A stretch of 64,000 nucleotides of DNA from Corynebacterium lactis. Its GTDB lineage: Bacteria > Actinomycetota > Actinomycetes > Mycobacteriales > Mycobacteriaceae. Each line of letters starts with the position of its first letter. The first letter of the stretch is position 1. The translations under genes and the position numbers were made by a program. This document shows positions 59,928 to 64,000 of the stretch, piece by piece. The stretch is taken from positions 25,877 to 89,876 of the forward strand of contig NZ_ULHE01000007.1 in assembly GCF_900519355.1 (NCBI RefSeq). The letters run 5' to 3'. The notes under the pieces were generated by a model, which was not told the DNA's origin, made no database searches, and worked only from the letters and a program-made list of their open reading frames with translations.

Positions 59928-61052
59928 CTATTTGGCCGCGACCTCGATCAGCTCGTGCGGGCCGTGGTTGACCGACTCGCCACCGTCTTCGGTGACGATG
60001 ATGATGTCCTCCAACCTCATGCCGAACTCGCCCGGAAGGTACACTCCCGGCTCCACGGAGAAGGCCATCCCCGGCTCGAGCGGCAGATGATTGCCCGCCA
60101 TGATGAAGGGCTCCTCGTGCGTGGACAGACCGATGCCGTGGCCCGTGCGGTGGATGAAGTACTCGCCGTAGCCCGCGTCGGTGAGGTGATCTCGCGCAAC
60201 GCGGTCGATCTCCGCCGCGGTCACGCCCGGGCGCACCGCCGCTACGGCCGCCTCCTGGGCTTCGCGCAGCGCCGCCCACGCCGCAGCCTCCTTCTCGCCC
60301 GGCTTGCCGACGACGTAGGTGCGGGTGCAATCGGAGTGGTAACCGAGAGGCAGCGTGCCTCCGATGTCGACGACCACGACGTCGCCGTCCTCGATAACGC
60401 GGTCTGAGAAGTCGTGGTGCGGGTTCGCGCCGTTTTCCGCCGAGCCGACGATGACGAAGTCGACGGCCACATGCCCCTCCTCGATGATGGCGGCCGCGAC
60501 CTCGTCGGCGACTTCCCGCTCGGTGCGCCCGGCGCGGAGCATCGACGGCACGCGGTCGTGGACGCGGTCAATGGCGGCACCGGCCTCGCGGAGCTGGTCG
60601 ACCTCTGCGGCGTCCTTGCGCATGAACAGCTCCTTGAGCATGGTGTTCGCCAGGACGGTCTTTGCGCCGGTGAGGTCCTGCAGCGCGATGAGGTGGTCCG
60701 CGGTCAGGGAGGCGCCGATGGCCAGCGTGTCGGCCCCGGAGACCAGCTTCGCGACGATATCGTGGGCGTCCTGCCCGTCCTCCCACAGCACCACGTCGGC
60801 GTCCAGGTCCCCGATGGCGCTGGCCGGGAGGTCCCCGCGCTCGACGGCTGGGAGCACGAACGTGACGGCGCCGTCGGCGGCGATGACCAGGGCCGTCAGC
60901 CTCTCGTGGGAGGACACCGCGGAGCCGATGAGATACTGTAGGTCGGCCCCGGTGCCAAAGACTGCAGCGCCAATCCCCCGCGCGGAGAGTAGCTCCGCGG
61001 TGCGGGTCAGGCGCTGCCGGTAGACGTCGGTGGGAAAGAGATTGTCACTCAT
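59928..61052 (-). CDS. pepQ: Xaa-Pro dipeptidase/aminopeptidase
   Basis: Cytoplasmic metallopeptidase (M24) cleaving X-Pro bonds. The 374-residue protein has an N-terminal creatinase-like domain and a pita-bread catalytic domain with metal ligands Asp in VVVVDIGGTLP, Asp in YHSDCTRTYVV, His in HRTGHGIGLSTHEEPF and Glu in the GVYLPGEFGMRLEDI region. ATG 61052 was preferred over GTG 61058 because TAGAGT ends eight bases before it (leaderless). Confidence 0.93.
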   Translation of the reverse strand: MSDNLFPTDVYRQRLTRTAELLSARGIGAAVFGTGADLQYLIGSAVSSHERLTALVIAADGAVTFVLPAVERGDLPASAIGDLDADVVLWEDGQDAHDIVAKLVSGADTLAIGASLTADHLIALQDLTGAKTVLANTMLKELFMRKDAAEVDQLREAGAAIDRVHDRVPSMLRAGRTEREVADEVAAAIIEEGHVAVDFVIVGSAENGANPHHDFSDRVIEDGDVVVVDIGGTLPLGYHSDCTRTYVVGKPGEKEAAAWAALREAQEAAVAAVRPGVTAAEIDRVARDHLTDAGYGEYFIHRTGHGIGLSTHEEPFIMAGNHLPLEPGMAFSVEPGVYLPGEFGMRLEDIIIVTEDGGESVNHGPHELIEVAAK

Positions 61053-61100
61053 ACCCACCGACTCTACCCGCGCCCCCGGATTGCGCCGCTAGTTGCGTTG

Positions 61101-63814
61101 CTAGTTGTTCAGCGCCACGACTCCCCTGCGGATCGCCTGGATTGCCTCGGCGGCATGGCCGCGAATCTCGTCGGAGTAGCCGGTCTGCTTGACCTGCTCC
61201 AGCATGTCGATGACCTGGCGACTCCAGCGGACGAAATCGCCCGGGGTCAGCTCTGCGCCGGACTCGGCGGCCGCCTGCAGGCAGTATCCCAGCGGGGCGC
61301 CCGCCGTCCACTGGTGAATCGCGGTCGAAAACGCGATGTCGGGCATGTCTGTCACTGGGAGCCTGTGGCGTCGCTCGTCGGCCGTCAGCTCCTCCCAGAT
61401 CCGGAACGTGTGGCCCAGGGCGTCGGCAAGCGGCTGGGTGGGCACCTCGTCGGAGCCCTGCACGGACTTGCGGTTTTCGAACACGAGGCTGGCCACCGCG
61501 CCGGCCAGCTCCGCCGGGTCGAGGCCGTCCCAGATGCCGCGGCGCAGGCACTGCGCGGCCAGCAGGTCGGAGCCGCTGTGGATGCGGGCCAGGCGCTGGC
61601 CTTCCTCGGTAATCGTGGGGTCCTGGCCGTCGGCCCACTCGACGTAGTCCATTTCCGCGAGCAGGCGCAGCATGCGGTCGAAGGTGCGCGCCAGCGTATC
61701 GGATGCCGAGTCCACTCGTTTCTGCAGCGCCGCGACCTTCGCCTCGGCGCGGCGGAGGGTGTCCGCGTGGCGGGCCATCTCCTCCACCCCCGGCTCCCCG
61801 TGCATCGGGTGGGCGCGCAGCTGCTCGCGCAGCGCCAGGACCTCCTTGGAATTTCCCGCGCTACGACGGCGCAGACGCTTCGGGCCTTTGAGCCCCTTGC
61901 GCCCAATCTCGGCGCGGACCAGCCCTAGCGCCCGCTTCGGGTGCCGGCCTGTGTCGCGCGGCAGCTTGATCGAGCCGACGGTCTCCGGCGCGGTCGGGAA
62001 AATATCGGCCTCGATGCGGCCGACGTAGCCGCCGACGCTGATCACGCTCGGGCGCGGGTTCGACGGCGAGTTATCCTCCCGGTAGACCACCGCGAGCTGC
62101 ACCTTCTTGCCGACGGGCACAGGGATGACCTCGCCCCGGCGCAGTCGGCGCAGCGCGGTGACCGTCTCGGTGTGTCGGTCCTCGATATTGCGGCGCTTGG
62201 CGTTCTTCTCCGCCGCCGAGAGCTTCGAGCGCAGGTCCAGGTAGTCGAGCATCTCGGAGATCTGCTCGTCTCCACCGCGGCCCAGCAGCTCCGCGCGCAG
62301 CGCCTGCGCCTTCTCCTTGGCCTTGGTCAGTTCGGCCGCATCCCCGACGACGTCGCCGTCGGCCTGGAACTGCGCGAAGAGCGCTCCATGACGTTCTTGG
62401 ATTCGGCGTAGCTAAGCGTCTGCAGCAGGTTCACGCTCATGTTGTAGCTGGGCGCAAACGTCGAAATCAGCGGGTACGTGCGCGTCGACGCCAGGCCCGC
62501 CACCGCCTTCGGGTCCATCGCCGGTGCCCACTGCACCACCGCGTTGCCGACCGTGTCGATGCCGCGGCGACCCGCGCGGCCCGTCATCTGCGTGTACTGG
62601 CCCGGCGTGAGGTCCACGTGGGCCTCGCCGTTGTACTTGACCAGCTTCTCCAAAACCACGGTTCGCGCCGGCATGTTGATGCCGAGTGCCAGGGTCTCCG
62701 TGGCGAAGACCACCTTGACCAGTCCCTCGTTGAAGAGCTCCTCGACGATATGCCTAAACGCCGGAAGCATGCCCGCATGATGGGCGGCGAAACCGCGGAT
62801 CAGGATGCGGCGCCAGCGCAGGAAGCCGAGAACCTTCAGGTCGTCCTCCGGGATGTGCGCGACACCGGCGTCGATGATCTCCGCGATGCGCTCCTGTTCC
62901 TCGCGGTCCGTCAGTTCGGCCCGGGTCGCCCCGACCTGCGCCAGCGCCCCCTCGCAGCCCGCGCGGGAGAAGATGAACACGATCGCCGGCAGCATGTCCA
63001 GGGAACCCAACATCCGGACGACGTCGGCGCGCCGGGCAGGCCGGAACCTCCGCTGCGTCGGCGTGGCATCCCTTCCGGCGCGCCCGCCGCGCTTCTTGTA
63101 CTGGTAGCGCTCCTTCGCGCCGGCGTCACCGTAGCCCAGTTCAGCGCGTCGGCACGCCTCGAGCAGATCGCGGTTGACCTGATGCGACTCGGGCTCGAAC
63201 AGCGGGTAGAGGCGCGAGCCGACCAGCATGTGCTGGTGCAGCGGCACCGGGCGCAGGTCGGTGACGATGACGTCGGTGTCGCCGCGCACGGTGGACAGCC
63301 AGCGGCCGAACTCCTCCGAGTTGGACACGGTCGCCGACAGACCGACCACCGCGACGGACTGATCCAGGTTGAGGATGACCTCCTCCCACACGGCGCCGCG
63401 CTCGCGGTCGGCCAGGTAGTGGATCTCGTCCATCACCACGTGCGTCAGCGACTTCAGCGCCGGCGAGCCCGCGTAGATCATGTTGCGCAGGACCTCGGTG
63501 GTCATCACGACGATGTCGGCGCCCCCGTTGATCGAGACATCGCCGGTGAGCAGGCCGACCCTGTCCTCGCCGTAGTCGGCGACGAGGTCGTGGTACTTCT
63601 GGTTGCTCAGCGCCTTAATCGGCGTGGTGTAGAAGCACTTGCCGCCCCGCGACAGTGCCGCGTGGATGGCGAACTCACCCACGATCGTCTTGCCCGCGCC
63701 CGTGGGAGCGCAGACGACAACGCCCCGCCCTGCCTCGATTGCCTGGCAGGCGCGGAGCTGAAAATCGTCCAGGGCGAAGTCCTGGTGGCTAACGAAGTCG
63801 CCGAGAAGAGTCAT
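61101..63814 (-). pseudogene. helY: HelY/Ski2-like DEAD/DEAH RNA helicase, frameshifted as given
   Basis: Superfamily 2 helicase, probably for RNA. The N-terminal part has Walker A CAPTGAGKTIVGE, VVMDEIHYLADRE, LSATVSNSEE and QMTGRAGRRGIDTVG. The second part, in another frame, has the C-terminal arch and DSHCT-like helical region (SADLLAAQCLRRGIWDGLDPAELAG in parts). The break is near 62378; one added base on the minus strand (CTCTTCGCG to CTCCTTCGCG) joins them as NVMERSFAQFQADGDVVG over 904 residues, the family's length. ATG 63814. A sequence error is the likeliest cause. Confidence 0.9.
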
Positions 63815-63862
63815 GCCTCTAGGGTGTCACAGGCGACCTCGAAGCACATCATCAGTGGCGGT

Positions 63863-64000
63863 TTAGAGCACGTCGTCGAAGTCGCTGACCGGCCTCGAGC
63901 GGAAGTCCGTCGTCGGCTGCGGGGTCTCCGGCATCGGGCGTGGCGGCCGCGAATTGCGGGTCGGCCGAGCCTGCGGGCGTGCCGACGCGACGCGCCGGCG
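63863..64000 (-). CDS. C-terminal end of a gene cut by the window edge
   Basis: A minus-strand frame open to the window edge ends at TAA 63863-63865. The tail is rich in Pro, Arg and Thr and ends RPVSDFDDVL. Gene order in corynebacteria often places tatC upstream of helY, so this may be the variable tail of TatC, but nothing in these 45 residues proves it. Confidence 0.4.
   Translation of the reverse strand, partial: RRRVASARPQARPTRNSRPPRPMPETPQPTTDFRSRPVSDFDDVL

Overview
The window is high-G+C actinobacterial DNA (roughly two thirds G+C by eye). It carries the conserved gene order of Corynebacterium: pyrG-nudix-xerD-parA-scpA-scpB, then rluB-cmk-der, secA2, odhI(garA)-merR-DUF151-merR, thiD-gnd-thioesterase-ndh, rbpA, ppm-lnt and helY. 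Many genes lack a Shine-Dalgarno sequence and have a -10 hexamer 6-9 bases before the start codon (leaderless mRNAs), which is typical of the group. The species cannot be fixed from the sequence alone. No prophage, IS element or CRISPR array is visible.

Layout. 0-6.3 kb: nucleotide metabolism and chromosome segregation (CTP synthase, XerD, ParA-like, ScpA, ScpB). 6.3-10.1 kb: a POT-family transporter divergent from bioA-bioD, with three BioQ-type operators between and around them. 10.4-13.8 kb: rluB and a fused cytidylate kinase/Der GTPase. 13.9-15.9 kb: a PASTA protein, tRNA-Pro, an intergenic repeat cluster and rraA. 16-21.3 kb: secA2 and the odhI/MerR cluster. 21.5-28.1 kb: a membrane-anchored VWA protein, an actinobacterial conserved protein, a pair of CNNM/CorC-type membrane proteins and a DEAD-box helicase. 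28.3-35.3 kb: thiD-tenA, gnd, thioesterase, NDH-2 and a cyclopropane synthase-like enzyme. 35.4-42.9 kb: flavin dehydrogenase, stand-alone RAM domain, Tpx, a second CNNM pair, YceI and RbpA. 43-46.9 kb: CPBP protease, Ppm, Lnt, FxsA. 46.9-59.1 kb: aerobic cobalamin (corrin-ring) pathway: riboswitch-cobN, cobG, cobH, cobIJ, cobK, cobM, cobL, interrupted by a secreted lipase. 59-64 kb: DprE2-like SDR, PepQ, HelY helicase.

Three things stand out beyond the genes. (1) An 11-base word, GCTTGCCGACG, occurs at least 18 times exactly, on both strands and in several reading frames, far above chance; it behaves like a genome-wide DNA signal such as an uptake sequence. (2) A 38-nt hairpin repeat (core CCGACGTT) occurs in two separate intergenic regions with identical architecture. 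(3) The POT transporter appears to share biotin regulation with bioA-bioD, suggesting a biotin or biotinyl-peptide importer.

Six genes (parA, odhI, the DEAD helicase, gnd, cfa-like, helY) are broken by what looks like one missing base each, always in a CC or GG doublet. Adding a single base restores a full-length family-like protein every time. Several of these genes are important for growth, so sequence error is the likeliest cause. Counts and alignments here were made by eye and recall, not by computation.
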